Origin: Myxococcales bacterium
GTDB taxonomy: Bacteria > Myxococcota > Myxococcia > Myxococcales > Myxococcaceae
Length of the DNA: 64,000 nucleotides
Direction: 5' to 3'
Assembly: GCA_020846875.1 (NCBI GenBank)
Contig: JADLDB010000009.1
Location: 62,001 to 126,000, forward strand
This document shows positions 7,540-17,300 of the stretch, piece after piece (position 1 is the first letter of the stretch; every line of letters starts with the position of its first letter). The position numbers and the translations under genes are program-made. Below the pieces are notes generated by a model. That model was not told the origin of the DNA, did not search any database, and saw only the letters and a program-made list of their open reading frames with translations.

Positions 7540-9447
7540 CTACTGGGAGGGCCACTCCCAGGCGCTGCGGTAGCCCCCGGCGGCCTGCACCGCGTCCTGA
7601 AACGCGGCGTAGAACTCGTGGGCGCAGAGCGTGGCGGAGTCCCCGACGACGAAGAGGTGCCGCCGCGGCCGGGTGATGGCCACGTTCATCCGCCGCAAGT
7701 CCTCGAGGAAGCCCACCTGCTGCTCGGCGTTGCTGCGCACGAGGGACACCAGCACCGCGTCCTTCTCCCGCCCCTGGAAGGCGTCCACGGTGTCCACCTC
7801 CAGCTCGGCTACGTCGATGAGCCGCTCGCGGATGAGCGAGGCCTGCGCGCGGTACGGGGTGATGACGGCCAGCTCCTGCGGTGACAGGCCGGCGGCGAGC
7901 AGCTCGCGCGCCCGTGCGACGATGAGCTCGGCTTCGCCTTCGTTGCGCAGGGACTCCGTGCCCGGGGCCTTCACCTCCTCGAAGCCCTTTCCGGCGGTGT
8001 CGAGGAAGAGGACGGGCGGCGCGTCCACCTTCGCGCCCGCGGAGAGCACGTCCTCGAGCGTGTGGCCGGCCACCGACGGGTGGGCGCGCAGTTGCCCCTG
8101 GTACATGCGCTGCGAGGGGAAGGTCATGATGCCTTCGTGCATGCGGTACTGCTCCTTGAGCATCCGCTTCACCTCGTCACCGGAGTCGGCGAGCAGCCGC
8201 TCGAAGAGCGACGTCCCCAGGCCCTGCGCCTGCGCCTCGAGGGAGATGACGGTGGGCGCGAGCTGCTGGGGATCTCCGGCCAGCACCACCGTGGGCGCCT
8301 TGAGGAAAGCCATCAAGGCCAGGGGCTCGACCGCCTGCGTGGCCTCGTCGAGCAGCGCCACGTCGAAGGACTGGCCACGCAGGATGGAGGAGTCCAGCAT
8401 CGCGCAGGTCGCGCACACCACCTGGGCGTGCCCCAGCACCGCGGCGACCGCCTTCCGCTCCAGGGCGCGGGCCTCGTCCATCAGCTTGCGCGCTTCGGCC
8501 TGGGCCTCGCGGGCGTTGGAGAAGCGCTCCCGGCTGCGGCCTCGCGAGCGCTGCTTGCGGGCGTAGCCGAGGAGGTCGAAGGCGTCTTCGAACAGCCCGC
8601 GCGCCAGTTGGCGATCCGCGTGGGCCTCCACCTGGAGATCGAGCGTGTGCTCCTGCAGCCGCGGCAGCACGCGCGCGGGGTGGCCGATGCGCAGCGCGTC
8701 GAGGCCGGCGTCGAGGCAGAGCTCCAGCAGGCGATCGACGGCCGCGTTGCTGGCGGCGGTGCACAGCAGGCGCTTGCCGCGGCGGGCCCATTGCACGGCG
8801 AGCTCCGCCAGTACGGTGGACTTGCCGGTGCCGGGCGGCCCGTGCACCAGCGCCACGTCGCGCGCGCAGAGGGCCAGGGCCACGGCCTCGGTCTGCTCGG
8901 GGTTGAGCGGCCGCGAGGGCTCGAAGGCGGGCGGCTTGTCGAAGCGTGGCGGTTGGTTGCCGAGGACGACCTCACGGCGGTCGCGCTTCTGGCCCTGCTC
9001 GTAGCCCTTCCAGGTGGCCAGCGCCGCCTTCGCGCGCTCCCAGGTGACGTCGTTGGCGACGAGGTCGATGCGCAGCCGGCCCTCGCTCATCCACTCGGGC
9101 GGCGGGCGATCGAAGGCGATCTCCAGGGACGTGCGGGTGGAGCGCGACACGGTGCCGCCGGGCGCGTCCTCCACCTCTGCCTTGCGCGGAGCGACGGTGA
9201 CGAGATCGCCGGGAGAGAAGCGCGCGGGGAGCGGGCCCCGGCGCTCGTGGGTGAAGGTGACGAGGTGCCGGCCGCCCAGGCCGACGGAGAACTCCTGCGC
9301 CTCCACGTCCAGCAGCACCAGCCCGCGCGCCGCCAGCTCGGCGAGGGGGAGCTGCGCCTTGTCCAGGGCGCGGCGCTCCCGCTCCGCCTGCCTCTCGAGG
9401 TCGAGCAGGTGGGCCAGTCGATCGAAGTGGCTCTCGTCGCGCGCCAT
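7540..9447 (-). CDS. Superfamily 1 DNA/RNA helicase, IGHMBP2/UPF1-like
   Basis: 635 residues from ATG 9445-9447; the upstream open extension is Arg-rich and unlikely to be coding. The N-terminal ~175 residues contain a beta-barrel-like segment resembling the 1B region of UPF1-like enzymes. Then come the helicase motifs: Q-like LNPEQTEAV, Walker A GPPGTGKS (203-210), the Ia-type stretch LLCTAASNAAVDRL, Walker B with DEAT (LLDEATQA), GDPQQLAP (motif III), EQYRMHEGI (motif IV), PYRAQ, VDAFQGREKD (motif V) and VAITRPRRHLFVVGD (motif VI). All ATPase motifs look intact. Nucleic-acid unwinding is expected from the family; the substrate cannot be read from the sequence. Confidence 0.92.
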   Translation of the reverse strand: MARDESHFDRLAHLLDLERQAERERRALDKAQLPLAELAARGLVLLDVEAQEFSVGLGGRHLVTFTHERRGPLPARFSPGDLVTVAPRKAEVEDAPGGTVSRSTRTSLEIAFDRPPPEWMSEGRLRIDLVANDVTWERAKAALATWKGYEQGQKRDRREVVLGNQPPRFDKPPAFEPSRPLNPEQTEAVALALCARDVALVHGPPGTGKSTVLAELAVQWARRGKRLLCTAASNAAVDRLLELCLDAGLDALRIGHPARVLPRLQEHTLDLQVEAHADRQLARGLFEDAFDLLGYARKQRSRGRSRERFSNAREAQAEARKLMDEARALERKAVAAVLGHAQVVCATCAMLDSSILRGQSFDVALLDEATQAVEPLALMAFLKAPTVVLAGDPQQLAPTVISLEAQAQGLGTSLFERLLADSGDEVKRMLKEQYRMHEGIMTFPSQRMYQGQLRAHPSVAGHTLEDVLSAGAKVDAPPVLFLDTAGKGFEEVKAPGTESLRNEGEAELIVARARELLAAGLSPQELAVITPYRAQASLIRERLIDVAELEVDTVDAFQGREKDAVLVSLVRSNAEQQVGFLEDLRRMNVAITRPRRHLFVVGDSATLCAHEFYAAFQDAVQAAGGYRSAWEWPSQ

Positions 9448-9643
9448 GAGACTCTGAGGCGATGGTAGGCGCCGGCGCCGCCGCGGGGAACGCTCGTCTC
9501 GCCGAGGCGGCAGTCTCGTGGAGGTGTCAAGCCTCCGCGCCGCTCCCATCGCGCTGCCCACAGGTGCTGCTGCTCCTCCTCTTCGTGTCTCGCCACAGGA
9601 AGGGCGGAGCATTCGCGACGTCGCGCCGTTACTGTTGCGCGCC

Positions 9644-11740
9644 ATGAGCACGCCCCCCGCGCACGCCAACCGCCTGGCGAAGGAGCCGTCTGCCTACCTC
9701 AAGCAGCACGCCACCAACCCGGTGGACTGGTACCCATGGGGCGAGGAGGCGCTCGCGCGGGCGAGGGAGGAGGACAAGCCCATCCTCCTCTCGATCGGCT
9801 ACTCGGCGTGCCACTGGTGCCACGTGATGGCGCACGAATCCTTCGAGGACGAGGCCACCGCCGCGGTGATGAACCGGCACTTCGTCAACGTGAAGCTCGA
9901 TCGCGAGGAGCGCCCGGACCTGGACCAGCTGTACCAGGGGGTGGTGCAGTTGATGGGGCGCGGCGGCGGCTGGCCGCTCACCGTCTTCCTCACGCCGGAC
10001 TTGAGGCCCTTCTTCGGCGGCACCTACTTTCCGCCCGCGCCCCGGCACGGCCTGCCCGGCTTCTCCTCCCTGCTCGCCAACGTCGCGCAGGCCTGGGCGG
10101 AGGAGCGGCAGGAGCTCGTGCAGCAGGCCAACGCCTTCCAGGACGGCCTCGCGAAGTTCGCCTCCTGGGGCCTGGACGCGACGCCTGGCGTGCTGAAGCC
10201 CGAGGAGGTGGTGGACGCAGCGAGGAGCCTGGCGCGCGAGGTAGACCCGGTGCACGGCGGCTTCGGCCAGCGAGGGCCGAAGTTCCCCAACCCGATGAAC
10301 GTGGCGCTGTTGCTGCGCGGCTACCGGCGCTCGGGCGATCCTCGCCTCAGAGCCGGCGCGCTGCTCACCCTGGAGAAGATGGCGAAGGGCGGCCTCTTCG
10401 ATCATCTCGGCGGCGGCTTCCACCGCTACTCCGTCGACGAGCGCTGGCTGGTGCCGCACTTCGAGAAGATGCTGTACGACAACGCGCAGCTGCTGCACCT
10501 CTACGCGGAGGCCTTTCAGTTGGCGCCCCGGCCGCTGTGGCGCACCACGGTGGAAGAGACGGTGGCGTACGTGGCGCGGGAGATGACCCACGAGGGCGGC
10601 GCTTTCTACGCGGCGCAGGACGCGGACAGCGAGGGCGAAGAGGGGAAGTACTTCGTGTGGCGGCCCGAGGAGCTGGCGGCGGCGCTGGGCGCGGACGAGG
10701 CCAGGCTGCTCGCCGCGCACTTCGGCGTGTCCGAAGGCGGCAACTTCGAGCACGGTACGTCGGTGCTGGAGGTGGCGAAGGACGCGGACGCGCTGGCGAA
10801 GGACCTCGGACTGCCCGTCGACGCGGTGCTGGCGCGGCTCGCAGCGGGGAAGGCGAAGCTCCTTGGGGTGCGCAGCGCTCGCGTGCCTCCGGGGCGCGAC
10901 GACAAGGTGCTGGCCGGGTGGAACGGGCTGATGATCCGCGGCCTGGCCTTCGCGTCCCGCGTCTTCGGGCGCCGCGACTGGGCCGAGCGGGCGACGCGCG
11001 CGGCGGACTTCGTGCTGACGAAGCTGCGGGCCGGGAATGGGCGGCTCTTTCGCAGTTGGCAGGCCGGAGCGCCGCGGCTGGACGGCGTGCTGGAGGACTA
11101 CGGCGACGTGTGCGCCGGGCTGGTGGCGCTCTACCAGGCGACCTTCGCGCCCCGCTTCCTCGAGGCGGCGGAGCACCTGGCGGACACCGCCTCCGAGCTG
11201 TTCTGGGATGAAGCGAGGCGGGCGTACCTCGCGGCCCCGAAGGGCACGGGCGACCTCTTGGTGCCCACGTACGCGCTGCACGACAACGCCTTCCCGTCGG
11301 GGGCGTCCTCGCTGACGGAGGCGCAGGTGGCCCTGGCGGCGCTCACCGGGCGGACGCGACACCTCGAGCGCGCCGCGGCGTACCTGGGGAAGCTGCACCA
11401 GCCGCTGGTGGACAGCCCGATGGCGTACGGACACCTGTGGCTGGCGGCCGACGCCTACCTCGATGGCGCCCCGGAGCTGACGCTGGTGGGCCAGGGTCAG
11501 GCGCTCGACGCGATGCAGCGGGTGGTGGACTCGGCATACCTGCCCACCGTGGCGCTCCACCGGCAGGAGGCCGGGACTCCGGTGCCTCCGGTGGCCGCCG
11601 AGGTGCTCGCCGAGCGGAAGGTGCGCGCAGACGCGGCGGCGTACCTGTGCCGGAACTTCGCCTGCCAGCCACCGGTAGACTCCGCAGACGCGCTACGGGC
11701 CTTGCTCGTCCCCCTCCTCCCGCCGGGTGGGACAACCTGA
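9644..11740 (+). CDS. DUF255 / thioredoxin-domain protein (YyaL, SSP411 family)
   Basis: 698 residues from ATG 9644. The opening [21 protein letters not shown] is the hallmark of the family. It is followed by a thioredoxin-like domain whose CxxC reads CHWC (Cys56, Cys59) in [16 protein letters not shown], then [17 protein letters not shown] and FGGTYFPP. The remaining ~500 residues are an alpha/alpha-barrel related to N-acylglucosamine 2-epimerases and mannosidases, with [22 protein letters not shown] as a conserved block. The physiological role of this widespread family is not settled. The 196-bp gap to the divergent helicase gene holds no other recognisable feature. Confidence 0.93.
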   Translation: MSTPPAHANRLAKEPSAYLKQHATNPVDWYPWGEEALARAREEDKPILLSIGYSACHWCHVMAHESFEDEATAAVMNRHFVNVKLDREERPDLDQLYQGVVQLMGRGGGWPLTVFLTPDLRPFFGGTYFPPAPRHGLPGFSSLLANVAQAWAEERQELVQQANAFQDGLAKFASWGLDATPGVLKPEEVVDAARSLAREVDPVHGGFGQRGPKFPNPMNVALLLRGYRRSGDPRLRAGALLTLEKMAKGGLFDHLGGGFHRYSVDERWLVPHFEKMLYDNAQLLHLYAEAFQLAPRPLWRTTVEETVAYVAREMTHEGGAFYAAQDADSEGEEGKYFVWRPEELAAALGADEARLLAAHFGVSEGGNFEHGTSVLEVAKDADALAKDLGLPVDAVLARLAAGKAKLLGVRSARVPPGRDDKVLAGWNGLMIRGLAFASRVFGRRDWAERATRAADFVLTKLRAGNGRLFRSWQAGAPRLDGVLEDYGDVCAGLVALYQATFAPRFLEAAEHLADTASELFWDEARRAYLAAPKGTGDLLVPTYALHDNAFPSGASSLTEAQVALAALTGRTRHLERAAAYLGKLHQPLVDSPMAYGHLWLAADAYLDGAPELTLVGQGQALDAMQRVVDSAYLPTVALHRQEAGTPVPPVAAEVLAERKVRADAAAYLCRNFACQPPVDSADALRALLVPLLPPGGTT

Positions 11741-11819
11741 CACCCGCAGGTGTCAGTGGACGCCGATCGCGTGCACCAACTCGCGGCTCGTGCCAGCATT
11801 CAGGGCAAGGGAGCCCCAC

Positions 11820-12290
11820 GTGATCTCCAAACTCCGCAGCAAGCCGGTGGTGTCGAGGAAGTCGGTGTCGCGCCTCATGGACGGGCTCAAGAAGGCGCCT
11901 TCCACCACCAGGCGCGGCAGCAGCAACGGCGTCAGCCGCTTCGAATCGGCGGTGCAGGGCGCCGGCAAGAAGGTCAACCAGAACCCCGCGCAGGCGCGCG
12001 AGCGCAAAGAAGCGATCCGCGACCTCTGGAACCTCCGCAGCGCGCTGCACACGAAGGACAAGGCCAAGGCGCTGGAGCAGGCGAAGAAGCTCGCCGACCG
12101 CCTCCATCTGGCCATCGGCAGCGGCGCGAAGACGGCGAAGCAGGTGCTGACCCTCATCGGCCGGCAGGTCATCTCCCCCGACTTCACCTTCAAGTCGCAG
12201 CGCGACTTCCATGTGATCGCCAGCCTCTACAGGAACCCCTTCAGCCGGTACACGCCGAACGATCCGGATCCGACGGCGCTGAGCCGCTAA
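11820..12290 (+). CDS. Small basic hypothetical protein
   Basis: 156 residues, taken from GTG 11820, which has AAGGGA upstream at a good distance; earlier in-frame sequence is non-protein-like. It is Lys/Arg-rich and helical, with a low-complexity basic N-terminus (SKLRSKPVVSRKSVSRL) and a predicted long amphipathic helix (ARERKEAIRDLWNLRSALH). There is no signal peptide or membrane segment. A DNA- or protein-binding role would fit the charge but is only a guess. Its stop (TAA, 12288-12290) overlaps the TAG of the convergent kinase gene. Confidence 0.65.
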   Translation: MISKLRSKPVVSRKSVSRLMDGLKKAPSTTRRGSSNGVSRFESAVQGAGKKVNQNPAQARERKEAIRDLWNLRSALHTKDKAKALEQAKKLADRLHLAIGSGAKTAKQVLTLIGRQVISPDFTFKSQRDFHVIASLYRNPFSRYTPNDPDPTALSR

Positions 12291-15200
12291 CGCGATCCGA
12301 GCAGCTTCACCAGGCAGCGCACCGCGCTCCGCACATTCTCCGACTGCTCCACCAGCGACGGCATAGCGCCTTGCGGCTGCTGCACCTGGGCCACGCGCGC
12401 GCGCGCCCGATCCACCTTGCCCTGCGCCGCCTCGAGGTGCCCACGGCACAGCGACAGCACCGCGTGAAAGTGGGCGTCGGTCACCTGAAACAGCACCGCC
12501 TCGGCCTCGTCGAGCAGCTCCTTCGCCTCCCCTTCCCGCCCCAGCGCCGCCAGCGCGGCCGCCCGGTGCCCCAGCGCCACCCCCAGGTAGCGGCGATCGT
12601 TCACCGCGCGGAACGCCGCCAACGCCTGTCCACAGCGCTGCTCCGCCTCCAAGGGCTCGCCCGCCTCCAGGGCCATCAACCCCAACTGGTAGAGGCCAAT
12701 CGCCTCGAAGCGCGCGTTGCCCGTCTCGCGGTGGATCGCCTGCGCCTTGTCCAGCAGCGCGCGCGCCTCGTCGGGTCGCTCGGACGCGCCGGCCAGCGAG
12801 GCCAGATTGGACAACACCATGCCTTCGCTGCGGCGGTTGCCCACCTCGCGGTGGATGCGCAGCGCGTCCTCGAAGAGCTTGCGGGCCTGGGCCGCGTTCT
12901 TCTTCTCGTGGTGGTAGCTGCCCAGGTTCGCCAGCACGATGCCCTCGAAGCGGCGATCGCCCACCTCGCGGTGGATGGCCAGCGCGCGCTCGTAGAACTG
13001 CCGGGAGGCGTCCACCGCCCCCATCTCCTGCGACAGCCCCCCCAGGTGACCCAGCACGCGCCCTTCCATCCAGCGATCGCCGGCCTGGCGCACCAGCCCC
13101 AGCGCCTGCTCGTAGCGGGCCTTCGCCTCGTCCATCCGCCCCTGCTGCCGCAGAGACGCCGCCGCGTGGTGGTGGACGCGCCCCAGGAGCCGCGGCTCGG
13201 ACGTCAGCGTGGCCGCGGCCTCGAGATCGCCCAGCGCCTCCACCAACTGCCCGCGCGCGAGCCGGGCGATGCCCTGCGCCAACAGGCCCAGGGCCCGCAG
13301 CCTGCCTTCCACGCCGGCCTCGCCCGCGCGCCGGGAGGCCGCCTCCAACATCTTGAGGTGCGCGCCAAAGGGGCCCCGCACCGAGAGGACCGGATCCAAC
13401 GCCAGCGCCGCCTCCAGGGCCTCGCGCGCCGACTCCGGGCTTCTGGCGCGCTCCATCGCCCGCTGGAAGACAGCCGACAGGTTGTCCCGCTCGAGCTGGA
13501 GGCGATCGACGGCCGCCATCGCCTGCTTCGTCTCCGTCTCGCTGGCCAGCCGCCCGCCCAGCTCGAGGAAGTGCGCGGCGTGCCGGGCGAGCGCCCCTTC
13601 GCCGACGCCGGGCATCCCCTTGAGCTTCTCCAGCGCGTACTCGCGAATGCTCTCCAGCAGGCCGAAGCGCAGCTCCCCGCCGGCGCCTGTCTCCCAGGCG
13701 CGGACCAGCGACTTCTCCTTGAGCGTCTGCACGACGTCCAGCGGCCAGGGCGCGCCGGGGAAGGACGCCACGTCCACCACCACCTCCACCGCCTCGATGG
13801 AGAAGCCGCCACGGAAGACACCCAACTGGGCCAGCGCCGACTGCTCATGCGCCTGGAGCAGCTCCCAGCTCCAGTCGATGGCGCCCCGCATGGTGGCCTG
13901 CCGCGCCGACACCTGCGCTTCGTTGCCCTTGAGCAGGTCCAGCCGCCGGGGCAGCCGCTGCATCACCTGGGCGGGGGACAGCATGGCGAGGCGGGCCGCC
14001 GCCAGCTCGATGGCCAGGGGCAGCCCGTCCAGCGCGAGGACGATTTCCTCCACCGCCTTGCGATCCGCCGCCTGGGGCTCCCAGCCCGGCCGCGCCGCCC
14101 GCGCCCGCTCGAGGAACAAGTCGACCGCCTCGTCCAGCGGCGGCACCTCGTACAGCACCTCCTCGGCCACGCGGAGCGGCTCGCGCGAGGTGACGACGAA
14201 GGTGGCCTCTGGCGCGGCGGCTCGCCAAGCCCCCACGGTGGCCTCGGCGTCGCGGATCACCTGCTCGAAGTTGTCCAGCACCACCAGGCACGCCCCTTTG
14301 TCGTGGAGCGCCCGGGCGATCACCTGCTCCGCCGCCACGCCCGCGGTGAGCGAGAGGCCCAGGGCGCGCGCCACCAGCAGGCACACCCCTTCGAAGTCCA
14401 CCGCGGAAGTGAGGTCGACGAAGCACGCGGGCACGTCTGCGAGGCGGGCCACCTCCATCGCCAGGCGCGTCTTCCCCGCGCCGCCGGGCCCCAGCAACGT
14501 CACCACCCGCTCCCCTCGGAACAGGAGCACCCGCAGCGCCGAGAGCTCCCGGCTCCGCCCGACGAAGGACGTGCCGGCCTCGGGCAGCGCGGGGCGTTCC
14601 CCCACCACCTTCTTGAGCCGCTCCACGGTGTCCGGGCCGGCGCCCTTCATCGCCCGGGCGATGGACTTGGAGCTCTTGGTGCGCTGCGGGTCGTCGGGGG
14701 GCTCCTCGACGAAGGTGTCGCCCTCGGGGAAGAGCTCCCGCATGAAGGCCCCCAGGTGGGCCACGCTGGCCGGGAGGCTGGCGTCGAGCAGGAAGTCCTC
14801 CAGCGCCATGCGCGCCTCTGCGAGGTCGGGGAAGCGCTTGTCCGGGTCCTTCGCCAGCATGCGCAGGGTGATGGCCTCGAGCTCTAGGCTTACGTCGGGT
14901 TGGACGCTCCTCGGCCGCACCACCTTGCACTCCGCCACCAACTGCAGCGTCATCGCGTCGGAGTCGCTGCGGAACAGGCGCTTGCCGGTGAGCAGCTCCC
15001 ACAGCACCACGCCCAGAGAGAACTGATCGCTCTTCGCGTCGACGCGATCCTCGGCCACCTGCTCGGGCGCCATGTACGGGTACTTCCCCCGCAGCACGCC
15101 CTGCCCGGTCTCCTGCAGGCGGTTGGTGGCGCGGGCCACGCCGAAGTCGATCAGCTTCACCACCCCGTCGAAGCTGACCAGCAGGTTGTGGGGCGAGACG

Positions 15201-15637
15201 TCGCGGTGGACGATCTGCATCGCCCGGCCCTGCGCGTCGCGGGCCTTGTGCGCGTAGTCCAGCGCGGCGGCGGCGTCGGCGATGACGCGGGCACACAGCC
15301 CGTGGGGCGCCGCGCGCTGCTTCGAGCGGGCCTGGGCGGTGATCTTCCGCAGATCCTTCCCCGGCACGTACTCCATGACGATGAACCACTGCCCGTCGAC
15401 GTCACCCAGCTCGAAGATCTGCGCGATGCCCGGGTGGTTGAGGCGCGCGGCGATCCGCGCCTCGTCGAGGAAGAGATCCTTGAACTCGGTGTTCTGCGCG
15501 AGGTGTGGCAGGACGCGCTTCACCACGAAGAGCTTCTCGAAGCCGGCGGCGCCGCGGGCCCGCGCGAGGAAGACCTCCCCCATGCCGCCGGTGGCGATGC
15601 GGGTGAGCAACTCGTAGCGGCCGAAGGGCTGAGACAC
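12287..15637 (-). CDS. Ser/Thr kinase fused to NB-ARC-like ATPase and TPR repeats
   Basis: 1116 residues from GTG 15635-15637. Kinase domain ~7-280: TGGMGEV loop (16-22), Lys40, HRD at 144-146, DFG at 164-166, YMAPEQ. The motif [10 protein letters not shown] (296-305) follows, as in the other kinase of this window. Residues ~357-640 form a STAND/AfsR-type ATPase: FVGRSREL, Walker A GPGGAGKT (383-390), Walker [10 protein letters not shown] (451-459), a sensor TSREPLRV, and [14 protein letters not shown]. The rest (~690-1110) is a run of ~36-residue TPR-like repeats with recurrent AxxIHREVGxRRxEG. STAND proteins act as ligand-triggered switches; here the switch is covalently joined to a kinase. 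It follows a transglutaminase gene by 16 bp. Confidence 0.93.
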   Translation of the reverse strand: MSQPFGRYELLTRIATGGMGEVFLARARGAAGFEKLFVVKRVLPHLAQNTEFKDLFLDEARIAARLNHPGIAQIFELGDVDGQWFIVMEYVPGKDLRKITAQARSKQRAAPHGLCARVIADAAAALDYAHKARDAQGRAMQIVHRDVSPHNLLVSFDGVVKLIDFGVARATNRLQETGQGVLRGKYPYMAPEQVAEDRVDAKSDQFSLGVVLWELLTGKRLFRSDSDAMTLQLVAECKVVRPRSVQPDVSLELEAITLRMLAKDPDKRFPDLAEARMALEDFLLDASLPASVAHLGAFMRELFPEGDTFVEEPPDDPQRTKSSKSIARAMKGAGPDTVERLKKVVGERPALPEAGTSFVGRSRELSALRVLLFRGERVVTLLGPGGAGKTRLAMEVARLADVPACFVDLTSAVDFEGVCLLVARALGLSLTAGVAAEQVIARALHDKGACLVVLDNFEQVIRDAEATVGAWRAAAPEATFVVTSREPLRVAEEVLYEVPPLDEAVDLFLERARAARPGWEPQAADRKAVEEIVLALDGLPLAIELAAARLAMLSPAQVMQRLPRRLDLLKGNEAQVSARQATMRGAIDWSWELLQAHEQSALAQLGVFRGGFSIEAVEVVVDVASFPGAPWPLDVVQTLKEKSLVRAWETGAGGELRFGLLESIREYALEKLKGMPGVGEGALARHAAHFLELGGRLASETETKQAMAAVDRLQLERDNLSAVFQRAMERARSPESAREALEAALALDPVLSVRGPFGAHLKMLEAASRRAGEAGVEGRLRALGLLAQGIARLARGQLVEALGDLEAAATLTSEPRLLGRVHHHAAASLRQQGRMDEAKARYEQALGLVRQAGDRWMEGRVLGHLGGLSQEMGAVDASRQFYERALAIHREVGDRRFEGIVLANLGSYHHEKKNAAQARKLFEDALRIHREVGNRRSEGMVLSNLASLAGASERPDEARALLDKAQAIHRETGNARFEAIGLYQLGLMALEAGEPLEAEQRCGQALAAFRAVNDRRYLGVALGHRAAALAALGREGEAKELLDEAEAVLFQVTDAHFHAVLSLCRGHLEAAQGKVDRARARVAQVQQPQGAMPSLVEQSENVRSAVRCLVKLLGSR

Positions 15638-15653
15638 CGGTCGACAGCGTGCG

Positions 15654-17138
15654 CTACTGCTTCGGTACGGGCAACGCCTTCGGCGCAGGGGCGGGGCTGG
15701 GCAGCACCTCCAGCACCTTCATCGAGCCGATGAGGGGGGTGATCTCTGCGTTCGCCTCCTCCCCCACCGCGAAGTGCGTCGCGTCGGCCACGTCCTGCCC
15801 GAAGGTGGGGTCGAGCTGCGTCCACTCGCCGACGTACGCCTCCACCCACTCGTGCCAGTACAGCGCCGGCACCTGGTCGTCGTTGAGCAGGTACACCACG
15901 CCGTCCACCCGCTTGGCGGGAATGCCCAGCGCGCGCAGGAGCGCCACGGCCAGCAGTGAGTGCTCGGTGCAGTCGCCCTTGAGCTCGCGCAGGACGTCGC
16001 TGGCGCGATCAGAGGAGGCCCCGTAGTCCTTCTTCATGTTCTCGTTCACCCAGCGGTTCACCTTCTTCGCCACGGTGTAGGCGTCCTTTTCGGTGCCGGC
16101 GATCGTCTTCGCCAGCGCCTTGATGTCCTTGTCGTTGGCCTCCACCACGATGGTGCTCTTCAGGTTGACGCCCCCGTTGGGATCGAGCAGCGGCCGCGGC
16201 TTGCGCGCCTTCGGCTCGAAGGCGCTCAAGGTCACCTCCACCTTGTCCCCGTCCAGCGCGACGAACTTCTGCCGGTAGCTGTCCACCCGGAACTTCTCGG
16301 GCAGCCCGCTCATCACGAAGCGCAGCGAGCCGGGGATCTGCCGGGCCTCGGGGCCGGGCGGCCGGGGCAGCGTCACGCGCGTCAGGCCGAACACCTCCAC
16401 CAGGTCCACCCGCTTCGCCTTGTCCGGCGGCTCGGCCAGCGCCGTCATCATCGGGCTGTACTGCACCTCCAGCATCCGACCCTGCTCGTCGACGAAGGCG
16501 TCGGTGGGCACCTTCTCCTTCTCGGACAGCGTCACCACCTTCTTGAGCACCACCTTCACGCCGCCCAGGGTGCGCTGCTCGGTGCCGCCCAGGGTGGTGG
16601 TCACCTTGTACTGCTCGAGGTCCGTGGAGTCGGTGATGGTGCCTTCCACCTTCGCGTTGCGCTTCAAGGCCACCCGCGCCTGGTCGGCGTCCTCCACCAC
16701 CTCCTTCGAGGCAGGCAGCTTGAGCGTCTCGTCCGCCTTGCCCGGGCGCTTGCGCACCACGGTGATGCCCGCGATCGTAGCGGTGCCTTCGAGGCGTTGG
16801 TCGCCGCCGTCGCCCTTCTGATCCATCACGAAGGACAGCAGCCGGCCGCCAGGCCTCGACTCGTACACCCGCGTCTCCACCATGTGGCGCTCGCTGGTGG
16901 CGGTGGGGCCCACCTTGGCCTTGAAGTGGATCTCGGTGACGGCGGTGACCTTGTCCTTCGCCGCGGACAGCGTCACCCCGCTGAACATGTAGCCGACCTT
17001 CTGGCCCTTCAAATACAGGCCGAAGTACTCGCCGTTGGGAGGCCGCGGGACGGTGACGGCGTCGGACAGCGCGGGGCCAGCCAGCGCAGGCAGCGAGACG
17101 AGGATGACGAGCGCGAGGGAGAAGAAGCGACGCGGCAT
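15654..17138 (-). CDS. Secreted/periplasmic transglutaminase-like protein
   Basis: 494 residues from ATG 17136-17138. Signal peptide 1-20 (hydrophobic FFSLALVILVSLPALAGPA). The long N-terminal region (~30-300) is beta-rich. The C-terminal transglutaminase/protease core begins near KVNRWVNENMKK. Its catalytic triad is visible: Cys in GDCTEHS, His in YWHEWVEAYV, Asp in LDPTFGQD. This matches bacterial transglutaminase-like cysteine proteases, which cleave or crosslink proteins outside the cytoplasm. A Pro/Ala-rich tail ends the protein. It is immediately upstream of the kinase-ATPase-TPR gene (16 bp), so the two are almost surely one transcript. Confidence 0.9.
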   Translation of the reverse strand: MPRRFFSLALVILVSLPALAGPALSDAVTVPRPPNGEYFGLYLKGQKVGYMFSGVTLSAAKDKVTAVTEIHFKAKVGPTATSERHMVETRVYESRPGGRLLSFVMDQKGDGGDQRLEGTATIAGITVVRKRPGKADETLKLPASKEVVEDADQARVALKRNAKVEGTITDSTDLEQYKVTTTLGGTEQRTLGGVKVVLKKVVTLSEKEKVPTDAFVDEQGRMLEVQYSPMMTALAEPPDKAKRVDLVEVFGLTRVTLPRPPGPEARQIPGSLRFVMSGLPEKFRVDSYRQKFVALDGDKVEVTLSAFEPKARKPRPLLDPNGGVNLKSTIVVEANDKDIKALAKTIAGTEKDAYTVAKKVNRWVNENMKKDYGASSDRASDVLRELKGDCTEHSLLAVALLRALGIPAKRVDGVVYLLNDDQVPALYWHEWVEAYVGEWTQLDPTFGQDVADATHFAVGEEANAEITPLIGSMKVLEVLPSPAPAPKALPVPKQ

Positions 17139-17188
17139 GGGGGAGAACCGTAGCAGGGGAAACGGAATCGGGACCTGTCCATTCACCC

Positions 17189-17219
17189 GTCGACAAACCA
17201 GCGCCTCTGTTTGTTCGAC
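17189..17219. promoter_or_regulatory. Inverted repeat, probable operator upstream of the S1P-lyase-like gene
   Basis: GTCGACAAAC at 17189-17198 faces GTTTGTTCGAC at 17209-17219: an 11-over-10 inverted repeat (one unpaired base) with a 10-nt spacer, so the half-sites are about two helical turns apart. This is the usual shape of a dimeric repressor site. It lies in the 162-bp region between the divergent transglutaminase and lyase genes, ~80 bp before the lyase ATG, next to a locally AT-rich stretch (TTACATAA at 17226). Confidence 0.5.
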
Positions 17220-17300
17220 CGGGCCTTACATAACAGTGGCCGCATCATCGAAATCCCCGGGTAGAGGGCGCGCGCACGCCGCACCTCTTTGGAGAAGACG

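Noticed and set aside
11750-14887. 1045-codon open frame on the plus strand
   Set aside because: Antisense to the kinase-ATPase-TPR gene, His/Arg/Gln-rich and with no motifs.
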